DNA of 64,000 bases from NCBI RefSeq assembly GCF_004804275.1, contig NZ_STGI01000019.1, positions 1 through 64,000 of the forward strand, given 5' to 3'. Positions within the stretch are counted from its first letter, which is position 1; every line of letters starts with the position of its first letter. Origin of the DNA: Herbaspirillum sp. ST 5-3. GTDB taxonomy: Bacteria; Pseudomonadota; Gammaproteobacteria; Burkholderiales; Burkholderiaceae_D. The position numbers and the translations under genes were made by a program. The notes beneath the pieces are model-generated. The model had not been told where the DNA came from. It saw only the letters and a program-made list of their open reading frames with translations, and did no database searches. Of the stretch, positions 7,343 through 15,811 are shown one piece after another.

Positions 7343-8008
7343 CTATCTCAACTCCAGCAGATAACCGATGCCTCGCAGCGTCACCACATGCACGCTGCTG
7401 CCGATCAGCCGCTTGCGTACGCGATGAATCAGCACCTCCACTGCCTCCGGCAGCACATCCACCTCGTCGGCGAACACGCGGTCGTGGATTTCCTGTTTCG
7501 ACAGCGGCTCGCCGGGATTCTGGATGAGCGCGCGCAGCAAGGTGTATTCGCGCTTCGAGAGACTCAGCACATTGCCGCTCAACAGGAACTGCCGCGTCTT
7601 CGTATCGAACACCAGCGGACCGCACGCCATGCGCGGATGTTCGGAGCCGCGCGAACGCCGGATCAGCGCCATCAGCCGCGCTTCCAGTTCATCGATGGAA
7701 AAAGGCTTGGCGACAAAATCATCCGCGCCTTCACGCAAGGTGCTGACACGCTCCATCAGCGAATCGCGCGCCGTCAGGATCAATACCGGAATCCGCGCAT
7801 CGGCCTCGCGCAGGCGGCACAGCACCGCATGCCCATCCCTGCCCGGCAAGCCGAGATCCAGGATCAGTGCATCGTACTTCTCCTGCCGGATGCGATGCTC
7901 CACCAGGCGGCCGTCATCCACCCAGTCGACGACATAGCCGTTCTGCTGGAGTGCGAGGCACAGCCAGTTCGCCAGTTCCTGCTCGTCTTCCGCCAGAAGT
8001 AGTCGCAT
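7343..8008 (-). CDS. tctD: OmpR-family response regulator, TctD-like
   Basis: 221 aa. The receiver domain (1-115) has the acidic pair DE at 9-10, phosphorylatable Asp in LILDLGLPGRDG and the Lys in FVAKPF; the winged-helix DNA-binding domain (about 125-220) ends VTLRGIGYLLELR. The start at 8008 gives the canonical MRLLLAEDEQEL opening. Placed between the porin and tctCBA, it should respond to the transported carboxylate. A TctE sensor kinase normally follows tctD but none is encoded here: the next gene is tctC. So this is an orphan regulator within the window. Confidence 0.85.
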   Translation of the reverse strand: MRLLLAEDEQELANWLCLALQQNGYVVDWVDDGRLVEHRIRQEKYDALILDLGLPGRDGHAVLCRLREADARIPVLILTARDSLMERVSTLREGADDFVAKPFSIDELEARLMALIRRSRGSEHPRMACGPLVFDTKTRQFLLSGNVLSLSKREYTLLRALIQNPGEPLSKQEIHDRVFADEVDVLPEAVEVLIHRVRKRLIGSSVHVVTLRGIGYLLELR

Positions 8009-8070
8009 AGCGTCTCGCAAATTCGTGCATGGCCTGCGCAGGCGCAAACACCGGCCCGCGCAGTTGCTTC

Positions 8071-8087
8071 TCAACAGCCTGTCAGAA
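8071..8087. promoter_or_regulatory. Candidate TctD operator upstream of tctD
   Basis: TCAACAGCCTGTCAGAA matches 16 of 17 bases of the element before tctC. It overlaps the end of the porin gene and lies 63 bp from the tctD start, fitting autoregulation. Confidence 0.4.
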
Positions 8088-9065
8088 CTTGTGCCGTATC
8101 CCCGCGTAGAAGGTCGATACATCTGCCGAACCGGCAGGCTTCAGATTCAGGCGGCCATACGAGGTGTACAGATTGGTACGCTTGGACAGCGAATGCAGAT
8201 AACCGATCGCCCACTGATCGCGGTCCACGCCACCGACTGCGCCGCTGCGCTGATCATGACGAATCCAGGAAGCGAGCACGGTGCCGACGCTGCCCGCAGG
8301 CGCGCTCACGCCCAGCATGACATCGCGGCTGCGGCTTTTCGATGCGGCGCCGGTGGTATCGTCGCCATTCGTCGCGAAGGCCGCATGCAGCTTGACCACG
8401 CGGAAGTCGTACATGCCCGCCAGCAGCGCCGTGTTGGTGCTGCCGGTGTCCGTCGCATTGTTGGCGTCGTGGTAAGCGAACTGCACATTCAGCGGTCCGT
8501 TGGCGTAACCGACCGATGCGCCGAGATGGCGACTGGCGGAAGTGTTGCCCGCGACTTCGCCGAAACCATAGGCCAGTTGCCCGGAGAAGCCGTTCAGCTG
8601 CGGCGTGAGGTATTTCACCGTATTGTTCATGCGCACGCCATAGGTGCTGAACACGTTATTGATCGCGCCGGAAAGGCCGGTGCCGAAGGGATCGATATCG
8701 TCGAGCACCTGGAAGATCGGCGTGAACTGGCGCCCGAGACGCACCGTGCCGTAGCCGCCATTCAACGCGACCCACGCCTGCCGGCCGAACAGCAGGCCGC
8801 CGCTCATCGCGCCGGTATCGACGGCATAACCGTTTTCCAGATTGAAGCTGGCCGACATGCCGCCACCGAGATCCTCCGTGCCCTTGAAGCCGAGCCGGCT
8901 GCCCGACTGCACGCCGCTGTCCATGCCCCAGGTCGCCGAGCCGTTGCTGACATCGGTGCGGCTGATGCCGACGTCGACCACGCCATAGATCGCCACATTC
9001 GTTTGCGCTGCGGCCGTGCCTGCCAATGCGCCCAGGATCGCCAGCGCTATCAGTGATTTTTTCAT
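8082..9065 (-). CDS. Outer-membrane porin, Omp32-like
   Basis: 327 aa general porin of the beta-proteobacterial (Gram-negative porin, 16-strand) type. Signal peptide MKKSLIALAILGALAGTAAA, mature N-terminus QTNVAIYGVVDVG, a repeated strand pattern, 'GRQFTPIFQVLDDIDPFG' in the constriction-loop region and the C-terminal Phe (GIRHKF) needed for BAM recognition. RBS AAAGGAGAGG precedes the ATG. It lies upstream of tctD and tctCBA on the same strand and probably carries carboxylates across the outer membrane for that system. Confidence 0.9.
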   Translation of the reverse strand: MKKSLIALAILGALAGTAAAQTNVAIYGVVDVGISRTDVSNGSATWGMDSGVQSGSRLGFKGTEDLGGGMSASFNLENGYAVDTGAMSGGLLFGRQAWVALNGGYGTVRLGRQFTPIFQVLDDIDPFGTGLSGAINNVFSTYGVRMNNTVKYLTPQLNGFSGQLAYGFGEVAGNTSASRHLGASVGYANGPLNVQFAYHDANNATDTGSTNTALLAGMYDFRVVKLHAAFATNGDDTTGAASKSRSRDVMLGVSAPAGSVGTVLASWIRHDQRSGAVGGVDRDQWAIGYLHSLSKRTNLYTSYGRLNLKPAGSADVSTFYAGIRHKF

Positions 9066-9437
9066 TGTTTCCTCTCCTTTGTTTGGATATGCATATTTGG
9101 TGGCGCCCGGCCTTGTTCGTCATGAACAGCGTCCCACTGCCGCGGCAATGTCATTGAATGACGCGGCAAGAGTAGCTTTGCGAACCTGTCAGTTTGCTTT
9201 CGGGAATTGAAAGCTTGTGGTCGTTTGGATACAGAGCGATATCGCGTCAATGGACGCTCATATCGACAGCCAATTGAAAGGATTGAAATGAGACACTAGC
9301 AAGGGAGTTGCGCCATGTCGTGCGCGACTACCGCCTCGATGTCTCCAGAGGATGTTCTTCTCCCGCGATCGTCTCGGTCGCGGGAGTTCTTTATGTTGCG
9401 CGATGAAGTGCCGATGGGTGCGATCCGTACAAGCGAA
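9066..9437. other. Intergenic region between porin and anti-sigma gene
   Basis: About 370 bp. It should hold the porin promoter (towards the left); AACCTGTCAG at 9184-9193 is a partial match to the TctD-like element. The right part contains the hairpin at 9360-9386. Short open frames here lack ribosome sites and coding character. Confidence 0.4.
9360..9386. terminator. Hairpin downstream of the anti-sigma gene
   Basis: CTCCCGCGA and TCGCGGGAG form a perfect 9-bp stem, followed on the plus strand by TTCTTTAT and preceded by TTCTT, which reads AAGAA on the minus strand. It lies 52 bp past the end of the anti-sigma gene; the T-rich tract favours the plus direction, so it may be a bidirectional or weak terminator. 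Confidence 0.4.
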
Positions 9438-10163
9438 TTAAATCTGAACCCATGCACCTTTATACAAGATCGGCCCGCTCGGCCCGTTCGGGTTGGGCGA
9501 GCCGCCTTTCGGTTCGAGACTGATTGCCAGTAGCGGTGCGGATTGCGGCGTGATGTTTTCCGGCAGCCGCAATATGACCGTGCCGCTGCCGGCCACCAGA
9601 CCCAGCGAACGCGGCGCGCCCTGGGATGGCACGGCCCACAGTTCGAGGCTCTTGTCCGCTGCCACGTTCTGTTGCGCGACCACGTGGACGGTCAGCGTGC
9701 GTTGCCTGGCGTCGCCGGTGACGACCACCACCGGTTGCGCGCTGTCGCCGCTCAGCATGGCGAGATAGACGGGCGATGGTGCAATCTCCGGCTGGCGCAG
9801 CATCAGGACCGCAATCAGCAAGGTCGCCAATGCCGTCGCGCCGATACCGAGCCCGCGCCAGAAGGCGAGATCATTGAAGACGCGCTGCCGGAACGGCGGC
9901 CGCGCGCGCGCCGGTGCAGCCGTCAGCCGCAAGGACTGCTCGATCGATTGCCATACCCGCGCCGGCGGCTGTACGTTCGGCGCGAATTCCGCCATTGGAC
10001 TCAGGCGATTCTGCCACTGCCTTACCGTGTGCAGCAGCGTCGCATCGACCGCCAGCCACTGCTCGAAACGCCGGCGCGCGCCTCCCTTGAGCGTGCCGAG
10101 TACGTATTCGGAGGTCAATTGCTCCCGCAATCGTTCATTGCGTTGCAAGTGCCGGTGGTTCAT
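9438..10163 (-). CDS. Anti-sigma factor, RskA/anti-sigma-K type
   Basis: 241 aa single-pass membrane protein. The cytosolic N-terminus has the anti-sigma fold signs 'LTSEYVLGTLKGGARRRFEQWL' (about 14-35), a transmembrane segment lies near 100-118 (GIGATALATLLIAVLML), and the periplasmic part is an RskA-like beta domain ('ELWAVPSQGAPRSLGLV'). The ATG at 10163 overlaps the sigma gene stop (ATGA), so the two are translationally coupled; an ATG 12 bp upstream is possible. It should hold the ECF sigma factor inactive at the membrane. Confidence 0.85.
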   Translation of the reverse strand: MNHRHLQRNERLREQLTSEYVLGTLKGGARRRFEQWLAVDATLLHTVRQWQNRLSPMAEFAPNVQPPARVWQSIEQSLRLTAAPARARPPFRQRVFNDLAFWRGLGIGATALATLLIAVLMLRQPEIAPSPVYLAMLSGDSAQPVVVVTGDARQRTLTVHVVAQQNVAADKSLELWAVPSQGAPRSLGLVAGSGTVILRLPENITPQSAPLLAISLEPKGGSPNPNGPSGPILYKGAWVQI

Positions 10164-10744
10164 GCGTTCTCCCATTTCGACAGACAGGTCCGCAGACGTT
10201 CAAGGCCGCGGCGTATCCATGTTTTAATCGTCCCGATCGGCAACTTCAATTGCTCTGCCACTTCGCTGTGCGACAGATCGTGGTAGAACGCCAATGCGAT
10301 TGCCTGACGGTGCAGGCCCTCCAGCCGCTTCATGCATTCCGCCAGCGCGGCGGCGTCGCTCGTCAGCTGCAATGCCGCCAGCGGCGTCGGCGCCGGGCTT
10401 TCCAATGCATCCACGACTTCCTGACTGAAGGTCTCGTCATCGATCTCGACGCAGTCATCGACACGGCGCAGCGCGTCGAATGCCTTGTTGCGCACGATGG
10501 TCGTCATCCACGTCATCGGCGCGGCCAGCGCCGGCTGATAGTTCGCCGCGTTGTGCCAGATGCTGACAAAACTTTCCTGCAGTACCTCCTCTGCCCACTC
10601 GCCCTTCATCAATATACGCAAGGCAAAGCCAAACAGTTTCGGCGACGTTGCTTCATAGAGCGCGCGAAACGCGGCAGCATCCTGCCGCGCAACGGCGGCA
10701 AGCCATTCTCTGAATTGTTGTTGCTGGGGATCGGTCGCCGGCAT
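10160..10744 (-). CDS. ECF-type RNA polymerase sigma factor
   Basis: 194 aa. Region 2 covers about 25-95 (ALRILMKGEWAEEVLQESF, then PMTWMTTIVRNKAFDALRR) and region 4 about 130-185 (LSHSEVAEQLKLPIGTIKTW), joined by an acidic linker. No extra domain. Pairing with an RskA-type anti-sigma puts it in the SigK/RpoE-like ECF group. The ATG at 10744 gives the normal length; longer in-frame extensions upstream look non-coding. A TATAAT-like -10 is visible on the minus strand at 10800-10805. The divergent DUF4331 operon is the likely target. Confidence 0.9.
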   Translation of the reverse strand: MPATDPQQQQFREWLAAVARQDAAAFRALYEATSPKLFGFALRILMKGEWAEEVLQESFVSIWHNAANYQPALAAPMTWMTTIVRNKAFDALRRVDDCVEIDDETFSQEVVDALESPAPTPLAALQLTSDAAALAECMKRLEGLHRQAIALAFYHDLSHSEVAEQLKLPIGTIKTWIRRGLERLRTCLSKWENA

Positions 10745-10972
10745 GGTCGGGAGTCTCGGTGTGGCGGCCACATGCGGCCGGCATTTCTCGTTACGGAAAA
10801 TTATAGATGCAATCTCAAGCCGAAAAGTTGACCGAAGACTGGCCGCACATGGATTCGCTTGCTGTTCGGTATTTATGCGGCGATCAAAAATTTTTTGAAT
10901 CCGTTCGCTCGGCAGATGCGTATCAAGCAAGGAAGGCCGTCGCGCCTCGATCAACCCTTTTAGGAGAGAGCC
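10745..10972. promoter_or_regulatory. Divergent promoter region, sigma gene and DUF4331 operon
   Basis: A 228-bp space between divergent genes. Towards the left, TATAAT (minus strand, 10800-10805) is a possible -10 of the sigma operon. Towards the right, TGAATCC, 16 bp, CGTATC (about 10908-10936) is a possible ECF-type promoter for the DUF4331 operon; the match to any defined ECF class is only suggestive. Confidence 0.3.
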
Positions 10973-12466
10973 ATGTTCACTTGCAAGAGAAAGATTTCGA
11001 TCGCTATCAGCCTGATGCTGGGAACGGCTGCCGGCATCACGCTGCCCCCCGCTTCCGCCTCCAGCCATCGTGAAGCGCCATTCCTGACCCGCATGCCGGC
11101 GGTCGACAGCACGGACTTTTACATGTTCCGCAGCTATGAGACAGGTCGATCCAATTACGTGACGCTGATTGCCAACTATATTCCATTGGAGGAACAGGGC
11201 GCCGCTCCGCACTACTACGCGATGGATCCGAACGCCTTGTACGAGATCCACATCGACAACAACGGCGATGCAAAGGAAGACCTCACCTTCCAGTTCCGCT
11301 TCAATGACATCAATAACGACAACAAACTGACGATCGCTGGCAAGCAGGTTTCCATTCCGCTCGTCATCAACGGCTCGACCGATATCAACAGTCCCGGCTC
11401 GTCCGCATTGAACCGCCGCGAAACCTATTCAGTCTCGCTGGTTCGCGGCGATCGTCGTACCGGCACCCGGCAGGCGGTGGCCAATGCCGACGGCGGCAGC
11501 GCGACGTTTGAAAAGCCGATCGACAATATCGGCAACAAATCGATTACCGACTATGCAGCCTACGCCGCAAAGCATGTCTACAACATCAACATACCCGGCT
11601 GTAACGCGCCCGGACGCATGTTTGTCGGACAGCGCAAAGACCCGTTTGTGGTGAATCTGGGCGAGATCTTCGACCTCATCAACATCAAGGCGCCGGCCAC
11701 TGCATTTGATCCGAACGCGGAAAAGGCTGCGCAGGATGTACTGGCCAACAAGAACGTCACTGCGATCGAGCTGGAGGTGCCGATCAGTTGCCTGACCAAC
11801 GGCAGCGAGCCGGTGATCGGCGCCTGGACGACCGCCAGCGTGCGCCAGGGCCGCCTGATCAACCCGAATCCGGGAAGCGGCGGCGCGTCGAAAGAAGGCG
11901 GAGCATGGACCCAGGTATCGCGCCTTGGCAATCCACTGGTCAACGAGGTGGTGATCGGCCTGAAGGACAAGGATCACTTCAACAGCAGCAAACCGGTGAA
12001 CGACGCACAATTTCTCGATTATGTGACCAACCCGACCCTGCCCGCGCTGGTGGAGGTGCTGTTCGGCAGTGCAGGCGTGAAGGCGCCGTCCAACTTCCCG
12101 CGCAATGATCTGGTGACTGCCTTCCTGACGGGTGTCGACGGCGTGAACAAGCCTGCGAAGGTGACGCCATCCGAAATGCTGCGGCTCAATACCAGCACAC
12201 CGGTGAGCGGCACCCAAAACCGCCTTGGCGTCATCGCTGGCGATGCAGCCGGCTTTCCGAATGGCCGGCGTCCCGGCGACGACATCGTTGATGTCGCATT
12301 GCGCGTCATGATGGGCCGCCTGTGCACATTGAATATCGGCTGCAAACCGTCCGATGCGCCTTCCGGCAACATCGACTTTACCGATGGCGCCTATCTCGAC
12401 AGCACCTATTTCGACATGGGCTTCCCCTACTTGAAGACACCGTTGACCAACTCGCTGACACACTAA
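10973..12466 (+). CDS. Exported DUF4331 family protein
   Basis: 497 aa. A signal peptide ends near residue 30 (PPASAS), and the mature protein begins SHREAPFLTRMPAVDSTDFY, the hallmark of DUF4331. The family's function is unknown; this opening with His, Asp and Ser/Thr residues is invariant and suggests a binding or enzymatic site. AGGAGAG lies 6 bp before the ATG. First gene of an operon with a lipoprotein, a TPR protein and a HupE-like protein, divergent from an ECF sigma/anti-sigma pair. Confidence 0.88.
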   Translation: MFTCKRKISIAISLMLGTAAGITLPPASASSHREAPFLTRMPAVDSTDFYMFRSYETGRSNYVTLIANYIPLEEQGAAPHYYAMDPNALYEIHIDNNGDAKEDLTFQFRFNDINNDNKLTIAGKQVSIPLVINGSTDINSPGSSALNRRETYSVSLVRGDRRTGTRQAVANADGGSATFEKPIDNIGNKSITDYAAYAAKHVYNINIPGCNAPGRMFVGQRKDPFVVNLGEIFDLINIKAPATAFDPNAEKAAQDVLANKNVTAIELEVPISCLTNGSEPVIGAWTTASVRQGRLINPNPGSGGASKEGGAWTQVSRLGNPLVNEVVIGLKDKDHFNSSKPVNDAQFLDYVTNPTLPALVEVLFGSAGVKAPSNFPRNDLVTAFLTGVDGVNKPAKVTPSEMLRLNTSTPVSGTQNRLGVIAGDAAGFPNGRRPGDDIVDVALRVMMGRLCTLNIGCKPSDAPSGNIDFTDGAYLDSTYFDMGFPYLKTPLTNSLTH

Positions 12467-12494
12467 GCGCAAGGCATTGAACAAGGAGAGCATC

Positions 12495-12752
12495 ATGAAA
12501 AATCTCGCGATTCTGCTGGCCGCCTGCGCGGCGTTGACAGCATGCGGCGGCAGCAGCGCCGATGGCGGTGGCAGCGCCAGCGATGTTGGCGCAATGGCAG
12601 AGCCGGCAACCGCTGGCGCGACCGCAGCCGACAACTTCACCAGCCATGTAGCCAGCGTCGTGGGCAGTTCCAGCGACACTGCCGAGCCGGAAGCAGTTGA
12701 CACCGCCTCGGCCGACATGCCGGAAGACACCGAGCCGACGCCGGTGAGCTGA
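12495..12752 (+). CDS. Small lipoprotein, 85 aa
   Basis: Signal peptide with lipobox LTAC (MKNLAILLAACAALTACGG), then a low-complexity acidic tail rich in Ala, Ser, Thr, Asp and Glu without Lys or Arg. AAGGAG precedes the ATG at 12495. It lies between the DUF4331 and TPR genes and is likely part of the same envelope system. Family unknown. Confidence 0.65.
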   Translation: MKNLAILLAACAALTACGGSSADGGGSASDVGAMAEPATAGATAADNFTSHVASVVGSSSDTAEPEAVDTASADMPEDTEPTPVS

Positions 12753-12763
12753 CAACGGCAACG

Positions 12764-12802
12764 CGGCGCATCTCTTGCACCACATGCGTCGGAGATGCGC
12801 CG
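12764..12802. other. Intra-operon hairpin before the TPR gene
   Basis: CGGCGCATCTC and GAGATGCGCCG make a perfect 11-bp stem around a 17-base loop. It lies between the lipoprotein stop and the TPR start. There is no T-tract directly after it, so it is more likely a processing or stability element than a terminator. Confidence 0.4.
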
Positions 12803-12837
12803 CCGATTTCTTCCATCCTTGTTTGCAGGTGCCGCAC

Positions 12838-14046
12838 ATGGTTTGCCACTTCATCCGACAGTCAGGGTTGCTGTTTTGCGCCCTGCTTCTCACCCTGCTT
12901 CTCACCCTGATTGCCGCCGCAGCAGCGCAGGCCGCCCCTTTCATTCCTCGCGACGGTAATCAAGTGCTGGAACGCCTGCCGCAGCGGAACGATCCCTTGC
13001 AACGCGAACTGCGCGCCTTGCGCAAGGCCGTTGCCGCCGATCCCCGCAATCTGCCGCTCGCAGCGCAGCTCGCGCACCGTTATATCGAGGCAGGCCGCAA
13101 AGAAGGCGACCCGCGTTATCTCGGTTATGCGCAAGCCGTGCTGACGCCCTGGTGGAACCAGCCGCAGCCGCCTGTCGAGGTGCAATTGCTGCGCGCGACG
13201 CTGCTGCAAAGCACGCATCACTTCGACGCCGCGCTCGTCGATTTGCACGCAGTACTGCAGGCTGATCACAGCAACGCGCAGGCATGGCTGACCCAGGCCA
13301 CGATCTTGCAGGTGCAAGGGAAATTTGATTTGGCGAAGGCCAGTTGCGCCAGGCTGTATGCACTGGCACCGGAGCTGATTACCGTGACCTGCATCGCCAA
13401 CCTTGCGAGCCTGACTGGACAAGCCGACAAGGGATACGCGCTGCTGCAATCCACGCTGGACCGCAATCCCGGCGCGGCCGCCAGCATCCGGAACTGGGCA
13501 CGCACCTTGCTCGCGGAAATCGCCGAACGACGCGGCAATCTCGCCGCAGCCGAGCAGGCCTTTCGCGAAATGAACCGCAATGGCGACGCCGATGCCTACC
13601 TGCTTGGCGCCTATGCCGACTTCCTGCTCGACCAGCAGCGCCCGCGTGAAGTTCTGCCATTACTGAAAAATCATCTGCGCGTCGACGCGCTTCTTCTGCG
13701 CTACGCCGAAGCATTGAAGCAGATCGATTCGCCGGATGCTGCTGCACACATTGCGCTGCTGAGCGAACGCTTTAAGGCCGCCAGACTGCGCGGCGACACC
13801 GTGCATCAACGCGAGCAGGCCCGCTTCGAACTGCATCTGCTGAATGATCCGAAGTCCGCGTTGCACACCGCGCGGCGTAACTGGGAGGCGCAGAAAGAGC
13901 CGGCCGATGTGCGCATCCTGCTCGCGGCGGCAATTGCCGCACACGACCGCCAGACCGTGCACGAGGCGCACGCATGGCTCGCGAAGACCGGTTTGCAAGA
14001 CCGCAAATTGACATCGATGTTGCAGCAGGCGGGAGTTCAACCATGA
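12838..14046 (+). CDS. Exported tetratricopeptide-repeat protein
   Basis: 402 aa. The ATG at 12838 begins a signal peptide with a long hydrophobic core (LLFCALLLTLLLTLIAAAAA) cut near QAAPF. The rest is all-helical with TPR character (for example 'AQAWLTQATILQVQGKFDLA', 'AAEQAFREMNRNGDADAYLL'). Its stop overlaps the ATG of the next gene (ATGA). Probably a periplasmic scaffold of the DUF4331/HupE system. Confidence 0.8.
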   Translation: MVCHFIRQSGLLFCALLLTLLLTLIAAAAAQAAPFIPRDGNQVLERLPQRNDPLQRELRALRKAVAADPRNLPLAAQLAHRYIEAGRKEGDPRYLGYAQAVLTPWWNQPQPPVEVQLLRATLLQSTHHFDAALVDLHAVLQADHSNAQAWLTQATILQVQGKFDLAKASCARLYALAPELITVTCIANLASLTGQADKGYALLQSTLDRNPGAAASIRNWARTLLAEIAERRGNLAAAEQAFREMNRNGDADAYLLGAYADFLLDQQRPREVLPLLKNHLRVDALLLRYAEALKQIDSPDAAAHIALLSERFKAARLRGDTVHQREQARFELHLLNDPKSALHTARRNWEAQKEPADVRILLAAAIAAHDRQTVHEAHAWLAKTGLQDRKLTSMLQQAGVQP

Positions 14047-15173
14047 ACATCAGGCGTATTCTTCTACTCGCGGCATTGACCTGTCTGCCCTTGCTTTCCC
14101 ATGCCCACAAGCCGAGCGACAGCTACCTGTCCCTGAACGTGGCGGATCGGCATGTCGAAGGCCAATGGGCAATCGCGCTGCGCGATCTCGACTTCGCAAT
14201 CGGACTCGACCAGGATGGCGACAGTGCCATCACGTGGAACGAAGTTCTGGCAAAACAAAATGACATCGAACGCACTGCGCTGTCCCGACTTGTGCTCTCA
14301 CAGCGCGGCGCAACTTGCCAGCTCGGTCCGACCACGCTCCTGGCCGACAATTACAGCGACGGCGCGTACGCGGTATTGCGCTTTGTCGGCAACTGCGACG
14401 GCGCAATCGACACGCTGGACATCCGTTACACGCTGCTGTTTGACATCGATCCGCAGCACAAGGGCTTGCTGAAGATCGACCATGCGGGTCGGCTGCTGAC
14501 TGGCATCTTCAGCGCAGAGCGGCCATCGCAATCCTTTTCGCTGAACGCGGGAAACCGCTTGAACACCGTTGTGGACTACACGAAGAACGGCGTATGGCAC
14601 ATCTGGATCGGCTTCGACCACATTCTCTTCCTGCTATCGCTCCTGCTACCCGCCGTGCTGCTGTGCCAGAACAGGCAATGGCAACCCTCTCCCGACTTCA
14701 AGTCTTCGCTCGTCGACGTATTGAAAATCGTCACCGCATTCACCGTGGCCCATTCGATGACCTTGACACTGGCCGCGCTGCAGATCGTCAGCCTGCCATC
14801 GCGCCTGGTCGAATCAGCAATCGCTGCATCCGTGGCGCTGGCCGCCGTCAATAACGTGATTCCCTTGTTCCGTGGCCGCCGCTGGCTGGCCGCACTGATT
14901 TTCGGCCTGGTCCACGGATTCGGGTTTGCCAGCGTGCTGACGGACCTCGGCTTGCCGCGATCATCGCTCCTGCTGGCATTGGTTTCCTTCAACGTCGGCG
15001 TCGAACTCGGCCAGCTCGGCATCGTCCTGCTTTTCCTGCCACTCGCCCATCTTCTGAGAACGACCCTGTTCTACCGGCGCGTGCTGCTACCCGGCGGATC
15101 TGTGGCAATCTCCGTGATCGGCACGGTGTGGCTGCTGGAACGCGCACTGGATTGGAAGCTCATGACAGTCTAG
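14043..15173 (+). CDS. HupE/UreJ_2-like membrane protein
   Basis: 376 aa. A signal peptide (ends LLSHAH) and a periplasmic N-terminal domain to about residue 180 precede six or seven hydrophobic segments. The membrane part starts VWHIWIGFDHILFLLSLLLP and includes HSMTLTLAAL and 'LIFGLVHGFGFASVL', the His-rich motifs of the HupE/UreJ_2 family, which suggest metal handling. Coupled to the TPR gene by ATGA. Its TAG lies in a CTAG shared with the convergent flavin reductase gene. Confidence 0.85.
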   Translation: MNIRRILLLAALTCLPLLSHAHKPSDSYLSLNVADRHVEGQWAIALRDLDFAIGLDQDGDSAITWNEVLAKQNDIERTALSRLVLSQRGATCQLGPTTLLADNYSDGAYAVLRFVGNCDGAIDTLDIRYTLLFDIDPQHKGLLKIDHAGRLLTGIFSAERPSQSFSLNAGNRLNTVVDYTKNGVWHIWIGFDHILFLLSLLLPAVLLCQNRQWQPSPDFKSSLVDVLKIVTAFTVAHSMTLTLAALQIVSLPSRLVESAIAASVALAAVNNVIPLFRGRRWLAALIFGLVHGFGFASVLTDLGLPRSSLLLALVSFNVGVELGQLGIVLLFLPLAHLLRTTLFYRRVLLPGGSVAISVIGTVWLLERALDWKLMTV

Positions 15174-15736
15174 GATGGTTTGGCCGAAAACGCCGTGCCG
15201 GTTTCAAAGAAATTGCCGCCAGCGATATAGTGAATGCTGCGCGGACAACCGTCCTCGAAGGACCAATGCCCGTCCCTGAATGCACGTGCATCGGCCCACG
15301 CCGCCACCACCTCGGCAAGGAACAGATCATGGCGAAGCTGAATGGGCGGCTCGGGAATCACACGGCACTCCAGCCAGCCAAGACAGCCCTCCAGCAAGGG
15401 CGCCGCGATCTTTTCCGCGGCAAAGGTCGCCAGCCCGTACGACTGAAACTTGTCGACGTCCCGCCCCGACACCGACCCCACAGCCAGTGTTGCCTCGACC
15501 ATCTCCTTCGATGGAATATTCAACGCGAACTCACCGGAAGCATCGACCAGCTCGCGCGTGCGCGTCGCGCGATCAATCACTACCGCAATCTTCGGCGGCG
15601 AAAAATCGAGTGGCATCGACCATGCCGCCGCCATCACGTTGCGCGCACTTCCGTGCGCACTGCTGACCAGCACGGTAGGTCCGTGATTGAGCAAACGATA
15701 GGCCTTGGGGAGTTCGACGGGAAGACGTGTGGACAT
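15170..15736 (-). CDS. Flavin reductase-like FMN-binding protein
   Basis: 188 aa of the flavin reductase domain family (FMN-binding split barrel). Signs are 'GPTVLVSSAHGSARNVMAAAWS' near the N-terminus, 'FSPPKIAVVIDRATRTRELV' and 'GEFALNIPSKEMVEATLAVG'. Cytosolic. The substrate is unknown. It converges on the HupE-like gene; both stops lie within CTAG. Confidence 0.85.
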   Translation of the reverse strand: MSTRLPVELPKAYRLLNHGPTVLVSSAHGSARNVMAAAWSMPLDFSPPKIAVVIDRATRTRELVDASGEFALNIPSKEMVEATLAVGSVSGRDVDKFQSYGLATFAAEKIAAPLLEGCLGWLECRVIPEPPIQLRHDLFLAEVVAAWADARAFRDGHWSFEDGCPRSIHYIAGGNFFETGTAFSAKPS

Positions 15737-15811
15737 AGGAAAACCGATTTCTGTTGATGAACTGATATGAAGTATGCAGCCATTGGTGGCAGCGTGGAGA
15801 ACAGGACCTCC

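Noticed and set aside
9315-9533. A 72-codon open frame beside the anti-sigma gene
   Set aside because: It runs into the anti-sigma gene on the other strand and contains the hairpin at 9360-9386; no ribosome site.
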